Notes: generated from the sequence alone by a model not told the origin. 64,000 nucleotides of DNA from Heliocidaris tuberculata (GCA_025618425.1 CM046847.1:14609468-14673467); one strand, 5' to 3'. Positions 1 through 12,556 are shown, counted from the first letter of the stretch. Numbers and translations are program-made.

Positions 1-504
1 ACAACAGGCTGTAAGCAGGTAAGAGAAAGTGAATTATCTTGTCAGTATGCATTCAAACTTATACCTTCCGACGTTCCAGTATAAAAAGATACATACCGAA
101 AATCGAGGCCATTTTTCCCTATTTGTGGATATATCACTTTGATATCATTAGTCGTGTTTTAATAATACAGTTCCTGTAAGCTGAGAGAATGACAATTGTC
201 ATGCATGTAGGCCTCTACTTTTACACAGTGTTAGTGCCCTTCTGACTCTCGGGAGATATTTCATAATAACAGAACTGAGAAGTCATTGCATGGACCAACA
301 TCAGTGTATCGTGCTTTTAATTGTTTCGACATTTTTAGCAACTTTACGTATTATTTTTGTAATGTTGATGATTCAAAAGTCTTACTATGGAACATTGTTC
401 CTACGAAATGCATAATCAACAATGCGGAAAGACTTCTACATGATTTCTAGTTTAATTCACAATGGAAAATGCATGAACTGTAATATGTTGAATGTTAATT
501 CATA
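1..504. other. Intergenic, nothing recognised
   Basis: AT-rich sequence with many stops in all frames. I see no gene, RNA or element. Confidence 0.5.
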
Positions 505-1051
505 TTAAAGAGGAAGTTCACCATGGTATTTAGTTGGTTCTAGTAAAAGCACAAAAATGAGAGAAGCTGATCGGTGAACGTTTGATGAAATCCAATTAAA
601 AATAATAAAATTATTATTATTTCTTTTGTAAGTTGTGATCAATCAAACGCAAGTTAGCAACTCCGTTTACTTTTCGAGCATCTCTCTCATTTACTTTGTT
701 CTGAAATTTTCATAAAATTGATTAAAAAAAAAATTTTTGATGAAAGATTAGATCTTTTTCTTACAGCGGTTGTTGAAGAACATATATGTATGTAATAAAT
801 GTATTTAAGTTGCATGTATGAAAAGATATTTTCTTTACAGGAAATGGAAATGAATGCTTTCTTAGTGTAGGGCAAGTGGAGTTGTTTGCGTTTGATCAAT
901 TACAAGTTGAAAAATTCAAAGCTTAGTTATTTTCTATCGGATTTTCCCAAACTTTCGGTTTTTCCCCCATTTTCGTGTGTTTTTTTTTAATTTGAAAAAA
1001 ACAACAACAAAAAAACACCCAACTTAATATTAGGGTCGACCTCCCCTTTAA
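505..1051. repeat. MITE-like element, TTAAAGRGGAAGTTCACC family
   Basis: The left end starts TTAAAGAGGAAGTTCACC. The right end is its imperfect inverse (CTCCCCTTTAA). Internal blocks around 630-660 and 885-910 (both containing GTTTGATCAA or its inverse) also face each other, so the element could fold back. A second member with better ends lies at 26213-26705. No coding capacity, so a non-autonomous DNA element is inferred. Confidence 0.55.
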
Positions 1052-1987
1052 GTGTATGATCTTTTGGCTCGTGCATACGTTTAATATATTTTAAGGTGTG
1101 AAGTATTACGAGATGTTATGTAACAATCCTTACGGGGTAGGAAATAGCTCGATCCGAATGATGACACCAACTTTATATAGGGATAGTCCCAGGAGTGGCG
1201 GCTGCATGGTTCGTTATTAGCCCTTGTGTTTCGTTATTAGCCCTTGTGTTTCATGACAGTATGAAGATATCAACTTGGTAGTTAATCTGTATCATTCATT
1301 CCAACCTCAATCATCCATGAGAAACTCCTTGGTATATTGGTATCATAAGTGCATCCTATTTCTTTTTTTCTTTTCCCCCCATCTTCTTCTTCTTTTTTCC
1401 GGGGGGGGGGGGGGGCTCTGCACCTCAGGTACTGCGCTTCAGAGTTCCAATCAATCGACCATTGTTTGCATCCGTCCAAACGTACAATTGATGCAATCAA
1501 ACAATTCTTTTCAATTAAATTTATAGAATAATAGTTGAGACTACAATGAGAGTAAATTAGCTAGGTAATCATGTCACAACTCTATCATGCACTGTGCAGC
1601 CGCACATAAAAATTTATCGGAGAACAGGAATAGGCATTATCTTGTACAAAACGATACTTTGAGTCTAAGAGATAAAAAAATATTTCCAAGAAATTATTAG
1701 TTTAATAATTCAAGTGTGTTTCCTTATGCTGATATCACTAATGGTAAATGTGATATAATAATATCTCATAAAACTGAGATATCTTTGGGAGATTGCTTGT
1801 CAAATACATTGCAATATTATATTTCAGCAATTTTCAATTGTTAATAGGTCGCACTTCAACACAGATATAGCGGTATATTATAAGGAAAGTTATAGTGTAA
1901 GGAAATAACAATTTCAAAAGGGAGGACAGCTTTGGCGAGCTTTGATTTAAGGCTAAGCAACCATTATTCTCTCATTTCCTTTCGAAT

Positions 1988-1995
<8 letters not shown>
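1052..1995. other. Intergenic, nothing gene-like
   Basis: Contains a 16-base G tract at about 1401-1416, a short direct repeat (TTCGTTATTAGCCCTTGTGT twice near 1210-1250) and otherwise AT-rich unique sequence. No supported gene. Confidence 0.5.
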
Positions 1996-2049
<54 letters not shown>

Positions 2050-2142
2050 TCGTAAACAAATCAAGAAGGTATAATTGTATTTTTCAATTTCTCACAATTG
2101 TATATATATATATATATATATATATACAATTGTGAGAAATTG
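1996..2142. repeat. (AT)n microsatellites with hairpin CAATTTCTCACAATTG
   Basis: (AT)n runs at 1996-2047 and 2100-2126. The second lies in the loop of a hairpin: CAATTTCTCACAATTGTATA at 2085 is matched by its inverse ending at 2142. A third copy of the stem follows at about 2167. The same TTTCTCACA and GAGAGTTGCC words recur in the 42.2-44.4 kb array, so this is a related dispersed palindromic repeat. Confidence 0.7.
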
Positions 2143-2185
2143 AAATGAAAGAATATTCTATTTTTATTTCTCACAATTGTATTTT

Positions 2186-2275
2186 TTTCCATGAGAGTTG
2201 CCAACGCTGCTGTATATGCTATTTCCTTAAACTTATATATTACATATATATATGTAATATATGCTTAAGGAAATA
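2186..2275. repeat. GAGAGTTGCC repeat end and ATTTCCTTAA hairpin
   Basis: ATGAGAGTTGCCAACGCT (2191 on) is shared in inverse form with 42276-42300. It leads into a hairpin at 2219-2275, where ATTTCCTTAA is matched by TTAAGGAAAT across an AT-rich palindrome. Confidence 0.6.
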
Positions 2276-2326
2276 ACATATGTGTGTGTGGGGGGTGTGC
2301 GTATGTGTGTGTGTGAGCGTGTGTAG

Positions 2327-2500
2327 GTGCCGTGGTCCAGTGGTTTAAGGCGCTTGACTGGAGATGCGAGGATCGGGCGTTCGATCCCCGACACGGCACT
2401 TATGCCCTTGAGCAAGGCATTTTATCTACATTGCTCTTTTATCATACATCAAATAAATGAAGTGCTAAAGGCATATTGATACCAGGGTGTGCGTGTGTGT

Positions 2501-2535
<35 letters not shown>
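2327..2535 (+). mobile_element. tRNA-derived SINE with poly(A) tail
   Basis: A tRNA-like head occupies 2327-2399. GTGCCGT at the 5' side pairs with ACGGCAC at the 3' side, and A-box-like (GTCCAGTGG) and B-box-like (GTTCGATCC) pol III promoter words are present. It is followed by CCTTGAGCAAGGCATTTTAT, a body motif common in marine invertebrate SINEs, and ends in an A run of over 30 bases at about 2502-2535. Head, body and A-tail together support a SINE insertion rather than a working tRNA gene. Confidence 0.8.
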
Positions 2536-2537
<2 letters not shown>

Positions 2538-2799
2538 GTACGCATGTGATGTGGTCTATATCAAGTTCTCTGGATGGATTATATCCACGTTCTCTGTCAG
2601 GGAAAATGTTTACAAAGATTAATATTTAGAATGAATACCAGTAATGTTTGTAAAATAAATGTGTGGATTTTAGTGTACATTCATATTATAGATACCAAAA
2701 ACATCATGGATGTGTGCAGTGCATGGGTTATTAATCTATATCACCATTTGGTAGTGACAATGACTCATACAGAACTGAATTGATATTTTCATTCAAATG

Positions 2800-3130
2800 A
2801 TTTATTCATTGATTCCGAAAAGAACTCATTGTTCCACAGTTTATTACTGTGGAAAACAGTTAAAAGCAGTGTTCCAATATGTTCCACAGTGTGAAAATAT
2901 AGTAAAACACAATAGAAACACAAGCGAGAACAGAATAATATGAACACTGTGAAAGTGTTCCTGATCAGACTGTCATGGAACACACTATAATTCTCTCTAG
3001 TTCTGTAAGTAATAGTCACAGTAAGTATCACACTATGTTACACGGTGTGATAACTGAGTGACCACATTGTGTTTTCCACAGTTCAACAGAATGTTCCAAA
3101 TTGCCACTGTGTTCACAATATGTTCTTTCC
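2800..3130. repeat. Cluster of TTCCACAGTG inverted repeats
   Basis: TTCCACAGT occurs many times in both orientations. 2832-2854 is a perfect 9-bp stem (TTCCACAGT/ACTGTGGAA) with a 5-nt loop. More copies lie near 2881, 2941-2961 (GAACACT...AGTGTTC) and 3076. No coding frame explains it; a degenerate palindromic repeat family is likely. Confidence 0.6.
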
Positions 3131-4410
3131 GTATAGGGATAGGCATTGACGTGACTCACTCCCGATTGTCAATAATTAACATGGATATACTAACAGAGTC
3201 CGGTATGATAACAATGATGATGACTGAGCGTTACGCTTTCACATTGTAGAAAAACACTTTTATTATATGCACTGTCATTACAACATTCATGCCAAGAATA
3301 TATTCATTCTTTACTCCTTTCTTTTATCACATCCATAATACATATATAATTTCATATATCATATTTTCTGAATTACACAAAGACACATATATCGCACTCT
3401 TTACCTCGCAACCGACGTTTCCACATGAAAACATGTATAATACTTCTTTGGTTTAAAACTTATTGTACAATGTAACATGCATGTAAACATGCCGAATACT
3501 GATTTGCTTTCATATTGAATGAGTGTAACCTTCCCTTTACTCTTGAGAGAGAGACATTTAAAGAATATAAAATATATAACTCCTAAATATACATGAATAT
3601 ATATACTTTTCCCTGGCAATATGTCAGTCTCTTTTATATATCCGTCTGTCTGTCTGTTTGAATCTACGTTTCTGTATCTCGTAGTTCATTAAAAAAAAGA
3701 TTCTTCTAACGATTCTACAGATTTCATATACCCTTTTTTAAAGTAATGGGTAATAGGTAGAATTTGGATCAGTAACTTCGTTAAAAAGTATTCCAACGAG
3801 ACATGAACATTTTCACAACCATGACAAGAATAATTTCAGATGATACCATTTTAAAACTTTGAACGTAAAAGCAGCAATGACAACTAATGGGTGCGTCAAC
3901 CGTCAGATATCTACCCATATCATATGACCAATTTGAATGCACACTATAGATATACGTCTCGTACATAAATGTTTGTAATATAAACCTCTAATATAATGTC
4001 GGAAGCTACCTGAAATAGTGTGTTGTATCACGATGCACTTTCGTATTACTTAAAAGAAGAAGTGCTCTAACGAAAAATAATAAGGTGATGTCCTCGCGAG
4101 ATTTGGTATTATATTCTGTACAAGAAATTTTTACCCGATTACTGCTAACGTTTCTCATTCCCATCAGTTTATTACAGGAATCATCGGTTTCCGAAGGAAG
4201 TGGGTTCATTTTGATTCGTATAGGGAACTAAACAATGGATAGACAGACTAGAATGTAGGTTGTAAATTGATCGTATTTCAAATTAATTGCTATGATAAAG
4301 TCAGTCCATTTTAATTGTCATACTAGCAGACACTGACGTTTCAAATTGATTTCTATAGTTTGAAGAAGATTTGGTGATCCAATATCCAATATCCACAATA
4401 TTCTCATACA

Positions 4411-4813
4411 TTAACCCTTTCGAGACAATTGATCACATTTTGTGGTTTTGGCTCAATCACTTTTGATTCAGAGCTCTAAAAAAATATGCCAGATACCAGA
4501 GCAAAAATTTCTGCACATAATATGTCCATTTTTGTTGCATTACCATGTTGCGTTTGAAACAAAGGAATTTTAATAATGGGAATAAGCTTTAAATTGGCAA
4601 CACATTGAGAGGTTCAAAAATCATTGTTTTTTTTATCCAAATTGGCAAATTTTTCAACTTTTCGACAAAATCACTAACCATGTATATTGCTTTCAAAGAC
4701 ATTACACTTTATTAGAACCATGTAGCACTAAAATAAAAATATTGTTATTGCCAATTTGAAGTACAAAATGTGATCAATTTAGGCTTAAATAATTCCTGTC
4801 CTGAAAGGGTTAA
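4411..4813. repeat. MITE-like element with TTAACCCTTTC ends
   Basis: The left end is TTAACCCTTTCGAGACAATT and the right end CTGAAAGGGTTAA. Just inside lie inverse blocks around TGATCACATTTTGT and ACAAAATGTGATCA. About 400 bp, non-coding, flanked by AT-rich sequence. Confidence 0.6.
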
Positions 4814-7800
4814 AAGAGGATTAAAATTAATGTGAACTAACTACATACACGTATTGTGTAGACAGGTGCATCGCATAAGAATGCAATTAGAGACAGACCC
4901 CTCTGACCTCCTTAGGCGGGCTTTTTTCTATCAAAAACTTTCACTTTTTTTCTTGAACATTCCTACATGATCTGCTCAGAGGAGAACTATCAGTGCAATT
5001 TTCCGGAAGGGCGGTCTCCGAGGTTCCAGAGTTCTAAGAAAAATACTTGCAAAGCCAGAATAGCTGATTTTTGTAACAATGTGAACTGTATAACAAGTAA
5101 ACGTGCGTCAATTAGCTGACAGCATACAACACTCGACACGCAAATTTGTTTACACTGAATCCAATTATTTCCTTATACCTGACTAAATCAATACACAAAA
5201 ATGATCATGTCAGAAATTTAGTGTAGATGCTACAGCTATCATAATTGGCTATAGATGGGAGGAAAGAAAAGGCTGATTTAAGATACACACCATTATCCTC
5301 TCACGTTATTTCCCTCAAAATCTTTTTTATCCATTACGCTAGCGTAGGACAACTGATGCGTAGGTGTAATTTCTTAGTGAACTGCATTGCTGGCTTTATT
5401 GATGGAATAATGGTATTTTATGACGATAGGAAGGTAGGATTACCCTGAGTAAGAATTCTCCTTTTTTAAAAGAAAGGTAAAGATGATAAAGATCATGTCT
5501 GCTCATGGAATTAAATCTGTAATGAGGGGAATGTGTCTGAGAGTGAATCATAACAGAATTTGTTAGTAACGGCCTGAAATGTCGGAAGATTACATAATTC
5601 GGTTTCCCGTGTTATTTAGGGATCTCAACAGATACCGGCATGTGCTTTATATTATTGACATATCAAAGTACATTCCGAGGTACACAATAATATTCCCTGG
5701 ATGACAAAATGCTACGGTAATGATAAAAGAGAAGCCATGATGAATGGAACAAAAGTAAATTCAGGTAATTACACCGATATTCCGCTTGATTAAAGCTGAG
5801 AAATATCATCATAAAAGCCAGGTTGTACATATAACGAGACATACTTATTCAATTACTGACATCATAATACTCATATAGATAATAACACACGTAGATATAC
5901 CATACTCATTAGATTGCAATTACGATCTTATATATGACAGATTTTACACATCAACAAACATTATGATGATCGAAATATAAGTCTTATCATCAAAATCGGC
6001 AATGACATGAAAAGATACATAGTCAATGATCTTCGTACAATAGAACTGCGTAGTAATTTTACATCGTTTGACAGCAGTCAAACCCCAGTAGTGTTTTTGT
6101 TTTATTTGTTTGTTTGCTTTTTATAGAGTCTAAATTACATCCGGGATTTTACAAGATTTTACCATCTTTTCATTATCTAATTACTTGCGTCAAATCTCAT
6201 CATACATGCGGTATTGCTTTATCAATTCACCATTGACTAATCACATTTATGCGATACCGTTTTTTAATATGTCATTATGATCGTGCGTAGTATTTCTGAT
6301 CGTGCGATTCTTCATCGCCTTTCTAAGCGATATTGTGTGATGAAATAATGCTAATTCCGTAAAACCACTTTATTTTTCACTAAAGATTTATGACACGAAA
6401 TGAAAGAAATATATTTACCATGATCTATTCAATTGTTTTTAAATAAACATGTAGTTATATGATGTCTTGTGCTAAGTACTCTTTACCAGGATAAGTTGAT
6501 TGTAGACATTTTTGTGCTGAAAGGGAGTGTCGCGTTAAGGTAAGCGCAAAAAATAACTTGTGACCTATATCCAGCTAACTATATTTATATAACCATGTGA
6601 AATAACGGTAAACAGAAATACATATAAAATATTGAGGGGATGTCAGAAGTATTTGATGACCTTTCATCTCATTTAAAAACCAATTACCGAATGTATATAT
6701 ATCAATGATTTTAGAAATATGCACCAATACGTTTTTGAAAATTTCCATTTATTACGAGGATACCAGATAATATGTACATATAACTAACTATCTTCTGTAT
6801 TTTATTTTGTTGCTGTAAATAGTTTATATTGTTACTTAATAATTATCTTTGTTATCAAACAGGGCCTCATGGAAGACCACCACTACTGGTGAAAATGTGT
6901 TACCGTGTATAAATATCAGAAATAAATAAACAAATAAATAAATAAAACTTTGACATAAGCTTCAAAGTGAAATTCTGCCCCACTTTATATCACCCATGAC
7001 TACGCCATTGCGTCTATAACCTGAGAAATCGTTAAAGGCATAAATCCGCTAGATTTGTGAGACTTCAGTTGTATTCACTTATGACAACCAATATAATACC
7101 CACAAATCCATGTCACATACCAAAATTAACAAAATCTCAGAAGAATGGCTGAATTCAATTTTCAATACAGAATGAAAGAAAATAGTTGACCATGCAAAAT
7201 ATTGAAAAATGATGAAATATCGTTTTATATCATCTCAACTGAGTCAGTAGTAGAACTTATCTAAATAATCATAACAGTTTATTGGTGCTAAGGGAATCAT
7301 CATAGTTGTATTCATTATTTTCTTTGATCTACCAGATTCTGACCAAGTATTTTCTTTAAAATGCTACGAAATTATTTTCTCACTTGCTAGAAATACCCTT
7401 GTGGTCAAATGGAAGAACAAATTATAATAGTTGCTCACACTGGTACAACTACGTTTACAAAACTTTTCATAATGTTTACTTCTTTCTCAAATATAAAATA
7501 AATCGTTTGTCCCTTTAAACAATTGTAAAACAATATCATCTGTAGCACCATGCAATAGTCATATGTGCATCGTATTAACAGCATACTTGACGACAATATT
7601 GTCCTGATTACACCTATCATAGATATATGACTATATTAATTCCCTGCTATGACTCCTATAAATAGACAATGACAATTAGGAGCCATCCATATCCACAGAG
7701 ATTAGTCAATCTGGTTAACATGGTTAGCAATTTATTTTGCACATGTTGCCTCATCAGGAAAGAACATAAAGGAAGAATGTAATTGACCTACTTAATTTTG

Positions 7801-8375
7801 ATCATTACGACCTTAACACGATAAAGTTAAGTGTGTGCGAGTATTGCCACTTTATTCACATCTTCTGAGCTATATCTGTTGATATGTAGGGCAAGCCTTG
7901 AGCAACTCTGGGGAACGTCTAGAGAGCAACCATAATTATGTAAAAACAGTTTGCAACCATTTAGTATATCTTTATGGACGGGTTTATTAAGCTTGATTAG
8001 ATTGGTCTGTTGGTAGTCTATTGAATGTAGTAATTATCATGGAAGCAACGTACGTACACCCTTTTTGTTTACTCTGTCGGGCAAAAACAAACAGACCTTC
8101 CCATTCGCAGACAGACCTATATATTTAAACAGTAGTGCTTCCGAAGCCGAGGTCTTCATCAGAATGCAATAGAGGCTATTGAATATCTGTCATGTGTGTT
8201 GAAAACTTCTCGTGAATTGTTTATAGGAATGCTTTTCCATGAGGCAAAGAAGAAAATCAAAAATTTCAGAGAATACGTGTTACATCCGTCAATATAGAGA
8301 TTAATACGAAGAGAAATATGTTTCCAGATCGCTCAACTGAAACTTGTCGAAGTTACAATAAATGTCACTTTTCTG
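4814..8375. other. Intergenic, AT-rich, one possible retroelement tail
   Basis: No supported gene. The only notable item is the retroelement-like 3' tail at 6840-6945. Short open frames here are random in composition, with no recognisable family. Confidence 0.5.
6840..6945 (+). mobile_element. Probable non-LTR retroelement 3' tail
   Basis: The block GGGCCTCATGGAAGACCACC (about 6862-6881), followed by ACTACTGGTGAAAATGTGTT and ending in a short (AAAT)n/(AAATA)n tail, resembles 3' ends of LINE-type elements. No reverse transcriptase remains upstream, so this is a heavily 5'-truncated copy. Family not determined. Confidence 0.4.
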
Positions 8376-8381
8376 TTTATT
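8376..8381 (-). promoter_or_regulatory. Possible polyadenylation signal (AATAAA)
   Basis: The minus strand reads AATAAA 33 bases past the receptor stop codon. It is the closest canonical signal; a longer 3' UTR using a later signal is equally possible. Confidence 0.3.
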
Positions 8382-8413
8382 ACGCAAAATTAAGCTGCCG
8401 CTGAGTTCGGAAA

Positions 8414-9904
8414 TCACACATGCGTTGCAGTTGTTTCATTAAGGTTGTCTTTTCCTTTGTTGTTGCCGTTCATTTTGTCAAGGTGTACTGAATTGTATTT
8501 GATCCCGTCTTTTCTACAATTCTGTTGCTTTTTGTCCCCATTTTCCTGCGGATCTTCGTCATGGCTATCTTCGGCAATAACGTGAAGCTCCGGTGGAATG
8601 GCTGGATGTAGCGTTTGATGAGGATTAAATGAATACCGTCTTGCAGGCGTAAACTTACGATTAGTTGAATAATAATCTCTACGGCTAGGGCAAAGCCTAC
8701 AACAGCAGTAGGAGAGCATTTTACGATATGCTGGCCCAAAGTCCTTGTTGAAGAAAGGATAAATGATAGGATTTAGCATGCAGTTTACGTATCCTAACCA
8801 GACGAGGGTCCCGTGCAAGGCCTGAGGAATAATACAATTGCAGAAGACCCGCGCGATGGCAAGCACGAAGAACGGGAGCCAGCAGACGACAAACGCGCCC
8901 ATGATGATACCCAGAGTTTTCGACGCTTTGCGCTCCAACTTGACCGAGATCTTATTCTTGCCGCCTTGAACAGACGCGAGGGAATTCCTCGATGCGCTCC
9001 GCACGTAATCCGTGAAGCGAGCGAGCGAAGATTTCCGTCGGAGTTCTTTTGAGGGATCGGTCGTGGAGTCGCTGTCGCTTGAAAGACTGCCTGATCTAGC
9101 AACAACCGACCCTCTGGGTAATAATCCGGGCGTGCTTGGCCGCCTCTGGAGTTCTCTTTTTTCTAGCTCACCAGCTGCACGATAAATCTTATAATATACC
9201 ACAACCATGATCAGCAGAGGTACATAGAAAGCTGTTAAAGTTGAATAGATAGTGTAGATAGGATCCTGTGAAAGCAGACAATGGTTCGCCGTGTGTTCAT
9301 TTTGAAAAATCAGAAGAGGCGAGAAAGAAATGAAAGCACTGATAGCCCATACACCAATGACCAGACCTAACATAAGTCTGGTTGTCCGATGCCTGGCATA
9401 ACGGAAAGGTCTTGAAATGGCAAGATAACGGTCCACAGAAATCATACAGAGATCAACAATCGACGCGGTGCAGCACATGACATCGAAACATATAAACATA
9501 TCACAAAGAGGTTGGCTAAATATCCACTGTCCACTGAGATCATACGATGCTGCTAGGGGCATGACAAGGACAGCGACCGCGATATCGGCGACGGCGAGAT
9601 TAATGATCAATATATTCGGAGGGCTTCTAAGCTTCTTCTCAATACACACCGACGTTAACACGAGCAGATTGCCCAGAATGGTTGCCATTATGATTATAGA
9701 ATAAACAGTAATTATGCCCACGGCAGCCAGTGGGCCGAATATAATATATATTCCATTCGATTCCGTAGCATTTCCACTGGAGTTCGTCCAATATTCCCAT
9801 GATAATGAATCGGTATTTGGTTGGTTGCTAGCACTAACATAATAAGGTACACCAACCACGGAAGCCGTAGATATTGGTTCGCTCGTTATTCTTTCAGAAG
9901 CCAT
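8414..9904 (-). CDS. Serotonin-type (5-HT1/5-HT7-like) G protein-coupled receptor
   Basis: A 496-aa single-exon rhodopsin-class receptor of the plasma membrane, predicted to bind a biogenic amine and signal through a G protein. Seen: N-glycosylation sites at N41 and N45; seven hydrophobic segments; LAVAD with D107 (2.50); C134 (3.25) for the disulphide to C209 in extracellular loop 2; D141 (3.32), the amine-binding aspartate; DRY at 158-160; CWLP at 341-344; NPxxY at 378-382; a Cys cluster at 400-405 suited to palmitoylation. TM5 carries S221, T222 and A225 in the context YTIYST..AFYVP, the pattern of 5-HT1 and 5-HT7 receptors rather than of adrenergic or dopamine receptors. TM3 (DVMCCTASI) and CLLSQD in loop 2 resemble 5-HT7; TM6 resembles both. 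A long third loop holds a basic-Ser stretch (RRKSS, 289-293). The start is secure: an in-frame TGA lies three codons upstream. Ligand identity is inferred. Confidence 0.9.
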   Translation of the reverse strand: MASERITSEPISTASVVGVPYYVSASNQPNTDSLSWEYWTNSSGNATESNGIYIIFGPLAAVGIITVYSIIIMATILGNLLVLTSVCIEKKLRSPPNILIINLAVADIAVAVLVMPLAASYDLSGQWIFSQPLCDMFICFDVMCCTASIVDLCMISVDRYLAISRPFRYARHRTTRLMLGLVIGVWAISAFISFSPLLIFQNEHTANHCLLSQDPIYTIYSTLTAFYVPLLIMVVVYYKIYRAAGELEKRELQRRPSTPGLLPRGSVVARSGSLSSDSDSTTDPSKELRRKSSLARFTDYVRSASRNSLASVQGGKNKISVKLERKASKTLGIIMGAFVVCWLPFFVLAIARVFCNCIIPQALHGTLVWLGYVNCMLNPIIYPFFNKDFGPAYRKMLSYCCCRLCPSRRDYYSTNRKFTPARRYSFNPHQTLHPAIPPELHVIAEDSHDEDPQENGDKKQQNCRKDGIKYNSVHLDKMNGNNKGKDNLNETTATHV

Positions 9905-12143
9905 AGCAGTTCATATTTCATGTTAACACCATTGCTTTTGTTCACTCCTCGTCTCGTTTCAGAGCCGCATTCAAGGGATATCCATGTCCACCGTAATATT
10001 AACGTAATTCACACTCGATTTGACCACGAGGAACTCAAGTAGAAGACTCCTAGAGGGATGGGATCGGTTGTCGAACATTATACTGCCGTCCTCTCATACT
10101 AAATGACAGTGTCAGTAATCTCCGCGACAAAAACAAAAACTAAAAAAAAAACAACGATCAAATCCTGCAACGCGTACGCCGTCCGCTCTGCATTAAATGA
10201 TGGTCAGTATATCTTTCTCCGTGGTCAACAGAGCAAGCTCTAGATCTATGGGTGAAAATTTTAAGTTGGCCATCCACGATCGATATCTTCTTACAGGGCG
10301 AGTTTCGCTACGATAAACACAAATAATACAAGAGGAGAAAGTGCTTCGTGTGATTCTAATGTCTCCTTGCCAAACAAAACCTTCAACCCTAGAATATGCT
10401 CAACCCAAAGCATCTCGGCTTTGTTCCCGTTCCTTGATCTGGTGCTATTTCTGACAGGACACAAAGGTCTTCAGAATTATTGTTGAATTAAGTATCTGAA
10501 TGCAGACAACAACACATGTCTTCTCAATCGAAGAGGCAGAAGTGCTCTTTTCATCTCATAGATTTGTTGCTCTGTGTCGGACTAATCCGCTCTTTGTTAA
10601 ACCTCGTAGCTCCTTCATTAGGCAATAGGAATGCACAATTTCTCCTAAACAATTTTCGAAGAAAAAGGACTCAAAGAAATTATTGTTCACCATACATAGC
10701 ATCAGGGTGAATACATTAATTTTTGGAAATCAAGTCCTTAACCCCCATGTCATACCAATTGTCCGAGATTGTAAAAAAAAAAGAGGAAAGAGGGGGAAAA
10801 AAAGAAAACTTCTTTGAACTAATCGTGCGTCAATAATTTAAAGGATATTATACGAAGCCATTGCATGGTAAACATTGAATGTATTTTGTTTCTGATTTAG
10901 TTTTATTTTCAAAGAAGAGTCTAAAAGACTGCAGACATTAACAAATGTGGTACTCGTTTTATCCTATTATTTATTTTATTTTTTACTATTTATTATTCAG
11001 TTTTATCCTCATACTCGGGTCAGTCGGTGCAGGATACAAAGTTTTTTTTTAATTTCATCGGAAGGGGTGGGCGGGGGCGGAGGCAATGTTTAATTGATCT
11101 TTTGTGGGAAAAAGGAAGAGGGTAGTCAAAAAATTAAGACCGAATTCTTTTCACTAGTCTCAAACTTGTTAAAACGGGTGTAATCTTTTTCCAGAGGTGG
11201 TAGTAAAAAGATATGACCAAACTCTTTTCACTAATTTCACTTGATGTAGTAGAAAAATATGACCTAACCCGTTTTCACTAACATCACACATGTTTAGTGA
11301 GGGGGGGGGGGTCTTTTACTGGAGGAGAATGTGCCCCCGTGCCCCTGCTCATCTCGTAACAAAAATAGGATTATTTTATATAATTTTATAAAACCATCAA
11401 CAAAAAGACAAAAGGATATAGAGATATAAGAGATTAATAGCCTCCGTTAGAGACCCTGACTCAAAGGATGGCACGCCGCTCTTTTATCTTGTAAAGCCTA
11501 TTCTGTTTTATGATGCAGGGCAAACAATGTGGCACCCGTAATAAACAGACTGGTGTAGGAAATAAAACGGTTTGTTGATCCCAGGTCTGTCTAATTATGA
11601 CTCCTCTCTGATTCATCATAATCTTAACACCAAGTCGAATACCATTACACCGCATTATATCACGTTTTATGTCACGGTGCATATAACTGTATGGGCCAGA
11701 TTAAAGGCAAGTCCGGTCCAAGAATAACTTGTTTTCAATATAGAAAAATCAGGCAGACAGATCAAAAGAAAGTTGAGGAAATGATAAGAAACTAATAAGA
11801 AAGTTATGAATCACCTTATATCTATTTCTTAAAGATAATACTGAATTTCAAAATAACATAGGCAGATATCTGGAAGCTTGTTTCACCGTAAAAACTTAGT
11901 AACATTCTATAGTTGACCACTGTAACAAAAATACTATACCAACAACAACAACAGTAACAACCTAATGTATAAGATTACCGAGGTTCTACAGCCCTCTGAA
12001 ATAAATTTATGTTCTAGTTATTGGTATGCCTATTTACACCAAAAATGTATATTCAATTTGTTTTGTACTAGATGACTACTTGATATATGTTTTTTCTTAA
12101 TCTCCCTTTATTCCTGATTCAAGTATTTTTAGCGATGGATGAT
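9905..12143. other. Intergenic upstream of the receptor, nothing gene-like
   Basis: This holds the receptor's upstream region, including any 5' UTR and promoter, but I see no clear TATA box or conserved element. AT-rich with short A and G tracts (10-base G run near 11306). Confidence 0.5.
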
Positions 12144-12556
12144 TACACTGTAAAAAAAAAAAAATAACCGTAAAACTACAGGATTTTTTGGCCCTTGAAA
12201 TTACAAGTTATTGCCGGTATTTCAATTTTACAGTGTTTTTCCTGTAAAACAACAGCAAGTTTGTTGGTTTATCGCCAGACAAAAACTCTGTTAAAAAACA
12301 TTTTCTCATATTTTAACAAGTTACCCTGTTAAATTACAAATCGTTTCCATGGTTCCGTTTTAATTTACATAGCTTTTCCTGTTAGAAATTAAAGTGTCTA
12401 CTATTTAAAAAAAATATGACTGTATGCTAACAGTTTCCTTGTTTTTATTACCTAAGTCTGTGAGAAAACAAACACAATCGCCCGTATTCTGAACTCCTGT
12501 TTAACCTGTTATTTTACATGTACCGTGAAAAAACGGCAAATTTATTTTACAGTGTA
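12144..12556. mobile_element. Mariner-like MITE (TA-flanked, CACTGTAAA ends)
   Basis: The element starts TA-CACTGTAAAAA and ends TTTTACAGTG-TA, giving inverted ends and a TA target duplication, as for Tc1/mariner-type transposons. The interior contains several further words built on GTAAAA/TTTTAC and no transposase. About 410 bp, non-autonomous. Confidence 0.7.

Noticed and set aside
7735..7770. CTGATGAGG on the minus strand as a hammerhead core
   Set aside because: No GAAA after a pairing stem.
8121..8162. CTGATGA on the minus strand as a second hammerhead core
   Set aside because: It is followed by GGAAGC rather than the required GAAA, so the core is incomplete.
9468..9704. Open frames antisense to the receptor
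   Set aside because: Shadows of the GPCR coding sequence.
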